Below, one piece after another: positions 41,989 through 50,737 of a DNA stretch of 64,000 nucleotides. Each line of letters starts with the position of its first letter. Position 1 is the first letter of the stretch. The stretch is from CBDAUN01 sp965214615 (lineage in GTDB: Bacteria > Pseudomonadota > Gammaproteobacteria > Arenicellales > JAJDZL01). The stretch lies in contig OZ243952.1 of NCBI GenBank assembly GCA_965214615.1, positions 1,426,001 to 1,490,000 on the forward strand, read 5' to 3'. The notes under the pieces are model-generated. The model was not told the DNA's origin. It saw only the letters and a program-made list of their open reading frames with translations, and did not search any database. A program made the translations under genes and the position numbers.

Positions 41989-43286
41989 TGTCGCTTCAAC
42001 GACCATCGCCGATAGTCGATAATGAGTGCGGCTGAGATGGCAATAATTTGTACAGCCGATGCCGGTGTCGCGACCTCGTATGCCTTAAATTCGCTGCCTT
42101 CAAGATTCAGCCCGATAGCGTATGACAGCGACAGCACCAGCGATGCGGTCCAGGCCCAGCAACTCGGGTAGACGACCGCGAACGGCAGTATCCAGACCAG
42201 ATACCATGCATTGACTACCGGAGACAGCACAAGGAGCATGCCGAAAACCCAGTCCATACGGGGTATCTTTGTCATGTCACCGCGACGGGCATAGCGGGCG
42301 AAGTAGCAGGCATACCAAGCCAGAAATAGTGCAGCGCACACAATTCTGGCCGATTTATCTGAAGTCAGATTGTTCGCCAGATCGAAGACGAAGGCATTGA
42401 ATTGCCACTGTTCGGCAAATATTCTGAGCACCGGCAAGTCGCTGCCGCCTTGGACAATGAAAGGGGCGTACAGCGCAAGTGGGACTGCAGCCGTGATCAG
42501 GCAGTTGCGAATCGGCTGCTTCCACAATATGAACGGGAGCGCAAGCACCGCGAAAACCTTGGCGCAACACGCCATAGCGACAAGAATGCATGCGGTGACG
42601 GGGTGTTTCTGCTGACGGACTTGGAAAGCGGCGAACAGCAAAAAGACCCCGACGATGTCCGGATGTGCGGTAAACGCAATCTCCTTTAGGACTAGCGGGC
42701 TCCAGGCGTACAGGAGGACATTTCTGGCAGGAGCGCACTGGCAAAGCACAATTATGAGGGCCAAGTCGATCAGCGCGAACAGCATCTGAAGCACGTTGAT
42801 ATCTGCTGGCGATACGATATGCGCCAAGGCGAATGCATACTGCAGCAAAGGTGCGTAGATTGTAGGTAAGTCTGGATTGTTGACGCCGCTAAGTGTTGCT
42901 TCGCAGGCCGGCGAGAGTGAATTTTCGAAAAAAAGCGACGATGGCGCAACGCCGTAGGGCGACCCGCTTGAAACGAACATGCAGCCGTCAAGCAGGAAGC
43001 GGTAGTGGTCATCTTCCAGCATCGGCTCGCCCCAAATTCCGATAATCCGAAACACCGCCGCCCACAGCAATACGGTGGCGATGCTCACGGACAGGCCGCG
43101 GCGACGTATCCACCACCAATAGCCGACAACGATTGCCCCGATGAGCCAGAATCCTGCCTGGAAGTCGACGAGTGCGATGCCCGTTGCCCCGGAACGCGAT
43201 TCGAATGCCCAGTAGCAATAAACTGCGGCAATCGCCAAGCCTGCGGGGAAATGTATAATTTGAATCTTATTTAGATGGCTGCCCAT
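41982..43286 (-). CDS. Polytopic GT-C-type glycosyltransferase (GT87/mannosyltransferase-like)
   Basis: 434 aa from ATG 43286, about eleven membrane helices. The first large loop carries EDDHYRFLLDG, the acidic motif of lipid-linked-sugar GT-C enzymes; further NPDLPTIYAPLLQYAFALA and VVNAWYLVWILPFAV are typical of GT87-like mannosyltransferases. The neighbour GT2 could make the polyprenyl-phosphate sugar it uses. The open frame extends upstream to 43424 without hydrophobic or conserved character, so I exclude it. Confidence 0.83.
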   Translation of the reverse strand: MGSHLNKIQIIHFPAGLAIAAVYCYWAFESRSGATGIALVDFQAGFWLIGAIVVGYWWWIRRRGLSVSIATVLLWAAVFRIIGIWGEPMLEDDHYRFLLDGCMFVSSGSPYGVAPSSLFFENSLSPACEATLSGVNNPDLPTIYAPLLQYAFALAHIVSPADINVLQMLFALIDLALIIVLCQCAPARNVLLYAWSPLVLKEIAFTAHPDIVGVFLLFAAFQVRQQKHPVTACILVAMACCAKVFAVLALPFILWKQPIRNCLITAAVPLALYAPFIVQGGSDLPVLRIFAEQWQFNAFVFDLANNLTSDKSARIVCAALFLAWYACYFARYARRGDMTKIPRMDWVFGMLLVLSPVVNAWYLVWILPFAVVYPSCWAWTASLVLSLSYAIGLNLEGSEFKAYEVATPASAVQIIAISAALIIDYRRWSLKRHQ

Positions 43287-43567
43287 AGACGGTTCTGCAG
43301 TGGTAGAAAATAAAGCCGAGCGCTGCGGAATCAAAGTTTGTGTCAGGCAAATTCGGCAGAGACGGTTTTGCCGAGAATTGCGGCGCAGACAGGGTTCGGC
43401 CGTGCCGATAGCAGCAGAGAACAATGTTTACGTGGTTGGCCATGTATGCGAGTTTCTCGAACTAAATGGGATCGGTGCTGTCAATTTATCCTGTGGGCTG
43501 CGTTTAGCTGTGCTAGCGCCGCCATCGAGTTGAATCCGTTGGCATCAATCATAAAGGGAGTAGGGCA

Positions 43568-43948
43568 GTGTTTTCAGTTTATTCATTAAATCGCGCAATG
43601 GCTAGGTATTCGCTGATGCTTTTTCTAGCCGGTTTGTTTTCGGCTTCTATCGCTCTTGGTTCTGGAGGAGGCGGAGGCGGTTCCGGCGGTTCGGGATCAG
43701 ATGACAACGGTCCGATAAGCTACGATATCGGAAAGAAATTATTTGCCGAGGTTGTTGTTTGCGATTCGTGCCCGTTTTCCGATTTAAAGCAGGAGCCTGC
43801 CGAAGTGCGCGCCGCCTGGAAGAAAATTAAGCGGGCTCTGCGCAAAAAAGGCGAAATAGGCAGCGAACTGCTTTGGTCGGAACGCGAATCGGTAAAGCGG
43901 TTTATCAAGAAGCGGTTCATCAAGAAGAACAACTCAGGCGCATCATAG
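43568..43948 (+). CDS. Small exported Gly-rich protein of unknown function
   Basis: 126 aa from GTG 43568, which has GGGAG about 8-12 nt upstream; ATG 43598 lacks a ribosome site. Signal peptide (ARYSLMLFLAGLFSASIALG), a Gly/Ser run of about 15 residues, then a 75-residue basic domain: YDIGKKLFAE, VVCDSCPFSD with a CxxC pair, and a C-terminal repeat RFIKKRFIKK. YDIGKKLF recalls the start of small cytochromes c, but no CxxCH is present, so no haem is expected. I do not recognise the family. Confidence 0.6.
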   Translation: MFSVYSLNRAMARYSLMLFLAGLFSASIALGSGGGGGGSGGSGSDDNGPISYDIGKKLFAEVVVCDSCPFSDLKQEPAEVRAAWKKIKRALRKKGEIGSELLWSERESVKRFIKKRFIKKNNSGAS

Positions 43949-44532
43949 CTTGGCAGCGGGTCTATCCTTTGTCCTGCCGATGCGCAAATGGCATCTCGAC
44001 CGACTTTTCGAGACCCCGGCGCTGAAATCGATGGGGATACTGACTCGAACCGGGCTGGCAAGCCTAATGTCCGGCGAGTGCTGATGCACTCATCGGTATT
44101 CGGCACTGTGCAAACGGGTTGCAATTTCTATGCTATGTCCTGTTCAATGTCGTTGCGATGAATCATCCTTATACTGCAATGGTGCTGCGTCCTTCCTTAC
44201 GGCAGCGCAGATACAGACCGACAGTCCCTCCGATCGCGGCAGCAAGTCTCAATTCGGACTGGACCTGCTATGACTCCGAGTTGAATCCAATTGTCTTGAA
44301 ATAGCCTTGAATAAGTTGAAGATAGTGGCAGGCATAACCCTTGCCCCACGACAAATCGAGAGGTTGATTGAATCAGGTTTTGTCAGTTGTCGAAAGAACA
44401 TTGGACGCAAAAGCCGCCCCGCATATATTGGCGGCCCGTATGGCGCGCTTTAACAGTGGCGATATGCTGCAGTGTGTTTCATAGCGGCCCCGGAGAATAG
44501 TCAGCCGCTATTCATGAACACTTATTAACCAA
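43949..44532. other. 584-nt stretch without a supported gene
   Basis: Short open frames exist on both strands (for example 43954-44083 and 44119-44304, plus) but none has a good start, ribosome site or recognisable family. No repeat or tRNA. Composition is like the rest of the accessory region. It may contain gene remains too decayed for me to read. Confidence 0.45.
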
Positions 44533-45264
44533 TTGTTTTTCCCATATACCACGGCAGCTTACAGATCCGCCTTGCGGATTCTACTGCCGATATGCGCTGC
44601 GCTTTCAAGCGCAGCGGTATTCGGGTCCGAGGTATCGGCCGATCCTGAACGCCATGCTTTCGGGCTTATTTTTTCGACTCCGCACTTCGCGCAGGCCAGG
44701 CAGGGCGAAACGATGCGTTACACGTTTACAAGTGTACGATTTGATTCTACATCGTCAATGCCTGAAAAGGCTGTCAGCCTCGTTGACTTGACTGTTACTG
44801 CGGCAGGTGCCGATTCTCAAGCTGATATCGAATTGAGGTTTGCCTTTCCGGAGCAGCAAATCGAATTTCCAAAATTCGAACGTACCACCAGCAATCCGGT
44901 AATCATGGCATTTTTGGAATACGACGTGCTTCAGATGAGCAGCATTACCGGCGGCGGCGAACTGTATTTCAGGAACAGGATTCTGCACTCGCTGGCGAAC
45001 GCGAAGCCGGTCGATAATTTTCAAGTGGCTTATCGCGGCAGTCAGGTTGCTGCGACGCTGATAGAGTTTCGTCCGTTTGAAGATGCGCCGCTTAGGGATC
45101 GTATGGAACCAGTGTTCCATGCAAAGGTGTACAGAATGTGGCTTTCGGATGCGGTGCCGGGTTTTGTGGCAATGATTCAGACCTCGGCCGGTCAGGATGG
45201 CGCCGCGGGGGGTCGGCAATTTACCGAAAATACCCTTAAGCTCGAGAATGCCCAATTGCACTAG
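44533..45264 (+). CDS. Exported protein of unknown function
   Basis: Up to 243 aa. The only in-frame starts are TTG at 44533 and TTG at 44572; the latter gives a clean signal peptide LRILLPICAALSSAAVFGSE. The mature part is mostly beta-strand-like with alternating polar/hydrophobic residues (GLIFSTPHFAQARQGETMRYTF, VSLVDLTVTAAGADSQADIELRF). No Cys in the mature part and no membrane helix. It may pair with the CxxxCW gene 135 nt downstream. Coding status supported by length and a consistent frame; family not recognised. Confidence 0.6.
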   Translation: MFFPYTTAAYRSALRILLPICAALSSAAVFGSEVSADPERHAFGLIFSTPHFAQARQGETMRYTFTSVRFDSTSSMPEKAVSLVDLTVTAAGADSQADIELRFAFPEQQIEFPKFERTTSNPVIMAFLEYDVLQMSSITGGGELYFRNRILHSLANAKPVDNFQVAYRGSQVAATLIEFRPFEDAPLRDRMEPVFHAKVYRMWLSDAVPGFVAMIQTSAGQDGAAGGRQFTENTLKLENAQLH

Positions 45265-45398
45265 CAGGCTACGTTGCTGATTCCGGGAATTTGGCAGTGA
45301 TGTCGAAATTTGGCATTCAGCAAGGATTAAGCATAGGCTGGCATGCTGCACAATCCAAGGCCGTCCGACAGGTATGCAGTGCGTTCGGCAGGATTGAC

Positions 45399-45956
45399 AT
45401 GTCCCGAGGATGTTTCATTGCATCGGCGATCCTATGTCTGGCAGTGTCTGTCGCGTCACTGCCGGTTGATGGTCAGGCAGTGGAAGAACCGTCGGGCTAC
45501 CGGCTTGGCGACTATTACGCTGCTGTACCCGAATCACTTGCCGGCGGTGTCGTGGTTGATGAGTTTGATGCGCTTGACCTGATTGAAGACGGGAATGTTG
45601 CCCCGATAGACGTTACAGGACAGGCCAATCAATCGGATGGCGCGGCATCAGTTGATTCATCTTCGTCCCGCGACGTGATTCCCGGTTCAATTTGGCTTCC
45701 AGGAGTCGGCCTGGGCGAGATCGACGAAGCCGTTGACCGCTACTACCGGTCTGCCTTGCATCAAATTACGAATGGTGATCGGTCGGAGGGGATAATGATC
45801 TATTGTCTGCCGGATTGCTGGATGTCATGGAACGCCGCAAAGCGCGCAATCGAGTACGGCTATGCGAATGTCTACTGGTTTCCCAATGGAATTGCAGGCT
45901 GGCAGACTGTCAGCGACCGAGTTGAAACCGCGACACAGTATCATGAGGCGCAATGA
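45399..45956 (+). CDS. Exported rhodanese-like CxxxCW-motif protein (PQQ-catabolism-associated type)
   Basis: 185 aa from ATG 45399 (GGCAGGA 9 nt upstream), with signal peptide CFIASAILCLAVSVASLPVDGQA. The end is a rhodanese-like domain with YCLPDCWMSWNAAKRAIEYG and NVYWFPNGIAGWQ, the signature of a family usually found beside PQQ-dependent alcohol oxidation genes. VIPGSIWLPGVGLGEID is the usual preceding block. No PQQ dehydrogenase, pqq gene or partner cytochrome c550 is in this window. In-frame ATG 45300 would place a non-hydrophobic leader first and is rejected. Confidence 0.85.
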   Translation: MSRGCFIASAILCLAVSVASLPVDGQAVEEPSGYRLGDYYAAVPESLAGGVVVDEFDALDLIEDGNVAPIDVTGQANQSDGAASVDSSSSRDVIPGSIWLPGVGLGEIDEAVDRYYRSALHQITNGDRSEGIMIYCLPDCWMSWNAAKRAIEYGYANVYWFPNGIAGWQTVSDRVETATQYHEAQ

Positions 45957-46096
45957 AGGCCGGCCATGCCATTATCATGGCCTGCGATATTTTGCGCGGC
46001 CTGCCTGTTCAGGCGCTCCGTGTTCCGAAAACGCATCAGTGGCAGTCCGACAGAGACAGCTCAAAACAGGCACTCGTCTTCGATTTGATTCTACTC

Positions 46097-46498
46097 TCAA
46101 GCAGTTTCGATCCTTTGACCATTCCATACGTAGTGCAGGTGCCGCTCTTGGCAGGCATTGGAGAGAACAGATGGTTGGAACGCCGCGACGCATTTGCCGC
46201 CAACGTGAATCGGACACTTTACCCATTCATTGGCAGCCTGTTCACTGGTGATCAGGAGTTGAAGCCCCCTGTAGATGCTCAAAATGTAGGAAATGCGTTC
46301 CAGCGTATCTTTTGGCGCAATTGCGTCCTTGTGTTTCCTCCACTTGAAGAAGGTTGAACGCGCTGTCAGGCCAAGCGGAATCATCTGTTTTTCGACCGAT
46401 AGGCTCCACTAATCCACGATGCGAAAAACGTGCATAACGCCGGACCGGAGAGTTCTTTCCGGTCAAGGGAAATTGCCGGAAGCGCGCGTTCAGCCATA
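46097..46498 (-). pseudogene. Broken MbcA/ParS/Xre-type antitoxin gene (DUF2384)
   Basis: From ATG 46498 the minus strand reads LPAISLDRKELSGPALCTFF, then one base is missing, the new frame gives RIVD, a TAG stop, then WSLSVEKQMIPLGLTARSTFFKWR and DTLERISYILSIYRGLQLL with ANEWVK. This is the layout of DUF2384 antitoxins: helix-turn-helix (LS-x4-LG...STFYKW) then the toxin-binding domain (ERISYILGIYKAL, AW/EW, GG). After GGK the usual L-x-G-x3-DL-x-VR-x-YLD end is only partly readable (HLHYVWNGQR). No RES or other toxin gene is evident downstream (45957-46096). Confidence 0.75.
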
Positions 46499-47008
46499 AT
46501 GCAATTCATAAAGGTTCATTTCTAAAGTAATAATCCATATATGGACTGGAATCAACGCCGAATTGAGGGGAGGGGTTGAAAGGACTTCATCGCCGTCTGT
46601 CCCAAGGCCGCTGAGCAGTTGACTGGCGTTGCAAGCGTTTCACAGTGCTATCTGGAGGATTTCGAAATTGATGCAATCGAAGATGCAGTTTGCCGAATGT
46701 TATCGCGTTACTCGCCTACGTTGATTCGGGAACTCCTTGTATGTCTGAAAATAGCTTGAAGCATCGCTTATGATAGACGGCAATTCGGCAATGTTTGCGC
46801 AAATATGCCGAGCCTTGCGCGGCAGCAAACGAATTGGAAAATGAACATGCAGCACGCCGGTGCAAGAAATGGCATCAAGGTGCATGCGAAGCGCCGGCGG
46901 ATGCTTGCATGATATTGGCATCCTGCGAATTGAAATGGCGAGGTCATTGAAAGTTTTGCCGCACTTAAATCCGGAATTAACACACATGCGAATCTGGCAG
47001 GAGCAACG
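46499..47008. other. 510-nt stretch without a supported gene
   Basis: Contains the promoter area of the CocE gene. One open stretch on the plus strand (46582-46761, acidic helix-like LEDFEIDAIEDAVCRML) lacks a start, being preceded in frame by a TGA 36 nt after ATG 46540. A hairpin GACCGGA/TCCGGTC (46444-46465) lies just outside, within the antitoxin remnant. No repeat or RNA gene recognised. Confidence 0.4.
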
Positions 47009-49027
47009 ATGAAAATTATTGAAGACTTTCCGAAGGCGACGACTGTGGTCGAAGGCGAATTCATTCCGCTTTCAGACGGTGTCAGGCTAGCGACAAAAAT
47101 TTGGCTGCCGGACGACGCAAACGATGATCCGGTTCCTGCGATTATTGAATATCTACCGTACCGGTATCAGGACGGAACGGCAGAGCGGGATGCGTTGACG
47201 CATCCGTATTTCGCTGGACATGGGTATGCATCGGTGCGTGTGGACATGCGCGGTACGGGAAATTCGCAAGGCGTGCTGCTCGGCGAATATCTCAAGCAGG
47301 AGCAGGATGACGCCTTGGAGATTATCGACTGGGTGACAAGTCAGCCATGGTGTGCCGGCACGGTGGGCATTATCGGAATTTCATGGGGCGGGTTCAATGG
47401 ACTGCAGATTGCCGCTCGGCGCCCGGAAGCATTGAAGGCGATTGTGTCTATTTGCTCTACGGACGACCGCTATGCGGACGACATCCACTATATGGGCGGA
47501 GCGATGCTGCTGGACAACATTGCCTGGTCGACATACATGTTTTCCATCAACACCACGCCCCCTGATCCGCAGCTTCACGGCGATGCGTGGCGCGATATTT
47601 GGCTTAAGCGTCTGCGCGAAAGCGGATTGTGGCTGGAACAGTGGCTGGAGCATCAGCATCGCGACGAATTCTACCGCCACGGTTCAGTCTGCGAAAATTA
47701 CGATGACATTCAATGCGCTGTATATGCTGTTGGCGGATGGGCGGATGGCTACTCCAATGCTGTGTTTCGCTTGCTTCAGAACTTAGACGCTCCATGCAAG
47801 GGACTGATCGGGCCGTGGGCGCACAAGTATCCTCACTTTGCAGCGCCCGGACCTGCGATTGGTTTCCTGCAGGAATGCATTCGCTGGTGGGATCATTGGC
47901 TCAAGGGCAACGATGCCGGAATCATGGACGAGCCCTTGCTTCGAAGCTGGATGCAGGATTCTGCTCCGCCTAGCCCTCGATACGATGTGCGTCCCGGCAA
48001 ATGGGTCGCCGACGAAGGCTGGCCGGCGGCAAGCGTTCATGAACGTATTTTGCACATTAATGCCAATGGCCTGTCCGAGGTCGCCGGGAACTCGCAAACG
48101 CTGCACATCTCATCTCCGCAGACGGTGGGACTGGCAAGCGGCGCATGGTGTCCGCACGGCGTTGAACCGGACCAGGCGGACGATCAGAGGGTCGAAGCCG
48201 GAGGGTGCTTGAATTTTGATACTGAACCGCTGACGAGCGACATGGAGGTTCTCGGCGCGGCGGTCGTTGATACGGAACTTGTGTGCGACAGACCCGACGG
48301 CTTGCTGGCAGCATGCCTGAACGAGGTGCTGCCTGACGGGGCAGTGTCAAGAATCACCTATGGCTTGCTGAACTTGACGCATCGCGAGAGCCACGCGGCC
48401 CCGTCGCCGCTGGTACCCGGGGAATCTTATCGCGTACGGTTGCAGTTGAACGAAATTGCGCATCGTTTCTCCAAAGGCAGCCGAATTCGGCTGTCCCTGT
48501 CCAATGCCTATTGGCCGATCGCATGGCCGTCGCCGCAAAGGACAACGCTTGGCATCAATGCTGCTGCCAGCACGCTTAGGCTGTCAGTCCGGGAGCCTCA
48601 GGACAGCGACGGAAATCTGCGAAAATTTCCCGCTCCTGAGTCTGCCCGTCCTTTGAACAAGACGATGGCCCGCGAACCCGAACCCCGGTTTACGGTGACC
48701 AAGGACATCGAGACAGGCGAGGTTGTCATTCGCGGCTGGCATGACGAAGGTCGAACCATCTACAACGATTACGACGGATGGACTGTGGAGTCGACGCACG
48801 AAGAGCTGTTTTCGATCCATCCCGACGATCCTTGCAGCGCACGATGCGAAATTACGTGGACCGAGGATTTTTCGCGTGGCCAATGGCAGGTGTCTTCGAA
48901 GACGCGAACTGTCGTAACTTCGACTCCGACTCAGTTCAAGCTGGCTGCGCGACTGCAGGCCTGGCAGGGCGATGAACTCGTTCATGAGCAGCAGTGGGAA
49001 CGCTCGTTCGATCGCAATCTGGTTTGA
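47009..49027 (+). CDS. CocE/NonD family hydrolase
   Basis: 672-aa alpha/beta hydrolase of the X-Pro dipeptidyl-peptidase/cocaine-esterase group. Nucleophile elbow GISWGGFNG (Ser about 130), catalytic Asp in VGGWADGYSN, His in GPWAHKYPHFA; the cap and the C-terminal jellyroll (from about 370, LEVLGAAVVDTELVCDRPDG) are in order. No signal peptide, so cytoplasmic. GGCAGGAG nine bases before ATG. Convergent, 19 nt, with an MlrC-type peptidase, which suggests peptide or amide substrates. Confidence 0.9.
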   Translation: MKIIEDFPKATTVVEGEFIPLSDGVRLATKIWLPDDANDDPVPAIIEYLPYRYQDGTAERDALTHPYFAGHGYASVRVDMRGTGNSQGVLLGEYLKQEQDDALEIIDWVTSQPWCAGTVGIIGISWGGFNGLQIAARRPEALKAIVSICSTDDRYADDIHYMGGAMLLDNIAWSTYMFSINTTPPDPQLHGDAWRDIWLKRLRESGLWLEQWLEHQHRDEFYRHGSVCENYDDIQCAVYAVGGWADGYSNAVFRLLQNLDAPCKGLIGPWAHKYPHFAAPGPAIGFLQECIRWWDHWLKGNDAGIMDEPLLRSWMQDSAPPSPRYDVRPGKWVADEGWPAASVHERILHINANGLSEVAGNSQTLHISSPQTVGLASGAWCPHGVEPDQADDQRVEAGGCLNFDTEPLTSDMEVLGAAVVDTELVCDRPDGLLAACLNEVLPDGAVSRITYGLLNLTHRESHAAPSPLVPGESYRVRLQLNEIAHRFSKGSRIRLSLSNAYWPIAWPSPQRTTLGINAAASTLRLSVREPQDSDGNLRKFPAPESARPLNKTMAREPEPRFTVTKDIETGEVVIRGWHDEGRTIYNDYDGWTVESTHEELFSIHPDDPCSARCEITWTEDFSRGQWQVSSKTRTVVTSTPTQFKLAARLQAWQGDELVHEQQWERSFDRNLV

Positions 49028-49046
49028 TTCAAGGTGCGTGCAGGCG

Positions 49047-50528
49047 CTACAAAAGGCGCACGCCGGTTCTTAGGTGCGGGAAGGTTCCCGGTTCAAAGCG
49101 GCTGGGAACGCAGCCTTCGCCTTCGGTCAAGAAGATTTCGGTTGCAATCGGCTCGAAATCCGCCCTGAAGTGGACAACGCTCTTTATAGCCAGCACTGCC
49201 ATCTCTTCGGGAATGATTCCCAGATGCGAAAACAAAGCCCGGTCAACGCATTGAATTCGCTCGCTTGTGACAATCACGCGAAGTTCCGCGTTGCTGTCCA
49301 GTACGTCCAGGGCTGCGGATTTGCCGATATTGGCGGTGATCCCGGACATCATTTCGCCGCGAAATTTGAATCTGCCGTCGCTTAGCGTCGCCACTCTGAA
49401 CCGCCCGCGGTAGCCGGGATTTTCAGCATCGCTGAATTTGTCGCCCAGTGCGCAGCTGAACTCGCTGCCGACTCCTGCGCTGTGCGCAAGTTCAACGGCG
49501 TTCGGATCGCAAATTGCTGCGTAAGCGCAATTTTGAACGGAACTTGCGGCGAGAGTCGATAGAAGGACTGTCGTGTCAGCTGTGCCTCCGGCTCCGGAAT
49601 TATCATTGATTTCAGCGAGAACGACAGGCCGGCTGCCGTCATAGGCATCCTGGGCCAATCGCACCGCATCTTGCGCTGAAAAGACCGGCACGTGAAAATG
49701 CCTTTCCTCAGCAGTAAATTTCTCATAGATGCTGTCGGCCCTGTCCTGGCAGCCGGATTCGCGATAGTCATAGGCAACAATGGCTGGACCGATCTCGGCG
49801 ATGTCCGACTGCGGAAACCCCAGCGCGATATCCGCATGCCCGGTACTGAGCGAATTGTCTTCGGGAAGAAGTCGGTATAGGGAACGCGCCGGCTCCATAT
49901 CGGTGCACTGCGTGTGCAGCGGCATGACGAATGGCGGCTTTCGCAACGCGCAGAACGGCTTGCGGCCCGCGGAAATCATTTCGATCAGCAATTCGCCAGC
50001 TCTGTATCCGGTTGCGGCCATGTCAATGTGCGGATAGGTCCGGTAGATGGTCATCACGTCGGACAACTGTGCCATTTCGAGCGTGACATTGGCGTGAAGG
50101 TCAAGGCTGACCGCAATCGGAATGTCTGTGCCGGAAAAATCGCGCACACGCTTCAGCAACTCCCCCTCTCCGTCTTCAAAGGACTCGCATACCATGGCTC
50201 CGTGGAGATCCAGATAGATTCCGTCGATGGATCCTGCAGCTTCAAGACCATCCAGAATTCTTTCAGAAATGCGGTCGAACGCGTCGTCTTGCACCAGTCC
50301 GGCAGGTTCGGCGTTTGCCCACAGGATGGGGTGCGTGTCGATTTGACGACTCTCGGCAAGTTTCAGAAAACCGCCGATCGGAATGTTGGCCGGACGAAAT
50401 ACGCTGATCACAGCGTCGCCCTCGGTCAATCCCGGCCAGCCGTCTTGCCGCACGAAATCATCGAACGAGGTGGTAAACGGTGCAAATCGGTTTGTTTCAT
50501 GCTGAAAACCAGCGACAGCAATTTTCAT
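49047..50528 (-). CDS. M81 family metallopeptidase (MlrC/microcystinase-like)
   Basis: 493 aa. Begins KIAVAGFQHETNRFAPFTT; metal ligands are expected in GIYLDLHGAMV and VSLDLHANVT (two D-x-H motifs), with TYPHIDMAATG and INDNSGAGGTADTT further on. MlrC of sphingomonads finishes degradation of linearised microcystin; homologues are widespread and usually found with peptide transporters, as here. The natural substrate is more likely a small peptide or modified amino acid than microcystin. Upstream of it, 50529-50737 is non-coding. Confidence 0.88.
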   Translation of the reverse strand: MKIAVAGFQHETNRFAPFTTSFDDFVRQDGWPGLTEGDAVISVFRPANIPIGGFLKLAESRQIDTHPILWANAEPAGLVQDDAFDRISERILDGLEAAGSIDGIYLDLHGAMVCESFEDGEGELLKRVRDFSGTDIPIAVSLDLHANVTLEMAQLSDVMTIYRTYPHIDMAATGYRAGELLIEMISAGRKPFCALRKPPFVMPLHTQCTDMEPARSLYRLLPEDNSLSTGHADIALGFPQSDIAEIGPAIVAYDYRESGCQDRADSIYEKFTAEERHFHVPVFSAQDAVRLAQDAYDGSRPVVLAEINDNSGAGGTADTTVLLSTLAASSVQNCAYAAICDPNAVELAHSAGVGSEFSCALGDKFSDAENPGYRGRFRVATLSDGRFKFRGEMMSGITANIGKSAALDVLDSNAELRVIVTSERIQCVDRALFSHLGIIPEEMAVLAIKSVVHFRADFEPIATEIFLTEGEGCVPSRFEPGTFPHLRTGVRLL

Positions 50529-50737
50529 CTATGTTTTCTCCATAAAGGACATGCAGCAAACTTAACCGCTTGCGCAGCCTGCTCGGAAGCGCTGTGTGCG
50601 TTCTGGGCGCCGCCATTTGCCTTGGCTTCGTGCCGCTGCATCCGTCAGATCACATGTAACCCTCGCATACAGTGCGCCAAGGTCGTGCGAATGCGGGCGT
50701 TGGTAGAAATCGGCTTTTGCAATGAATCGCGTTCGTG

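Noticed and set aside
45953..46357. 135-codon open frame overlapping the CxxxCW stop in ATGA
   Set aside because: The overlap looks like translational coupling, but the product has no family features and most of it is antisense to the antitoxin remnant, which explains the sequence better.
40413..46357. The accessory region as an integrated phage or conjugative island
   Set aside because: No integrase, transposase with terminal repeats, phage structural gene or tRNA-linked direct repeat was found; the gene remnants alone do not show an island.
46444..46465. Hairpin GACCGGA/TCCGGTC as a terminator or sRNA
   Set aside because: It lies within the coding remnant of the antitoxin (Leu-Asp-Arg-Lys...Ser-Gly-Pro codons), has no T-run, and can be explained by codon sequence.
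46540..46761. Plus-strand frame MDWNQRRIEG..., interrupted by TGA, then 60 open codons
   Set aside because: Could be another decayed gene, but I cannot name a family for it, and the evidence is only an open frame.
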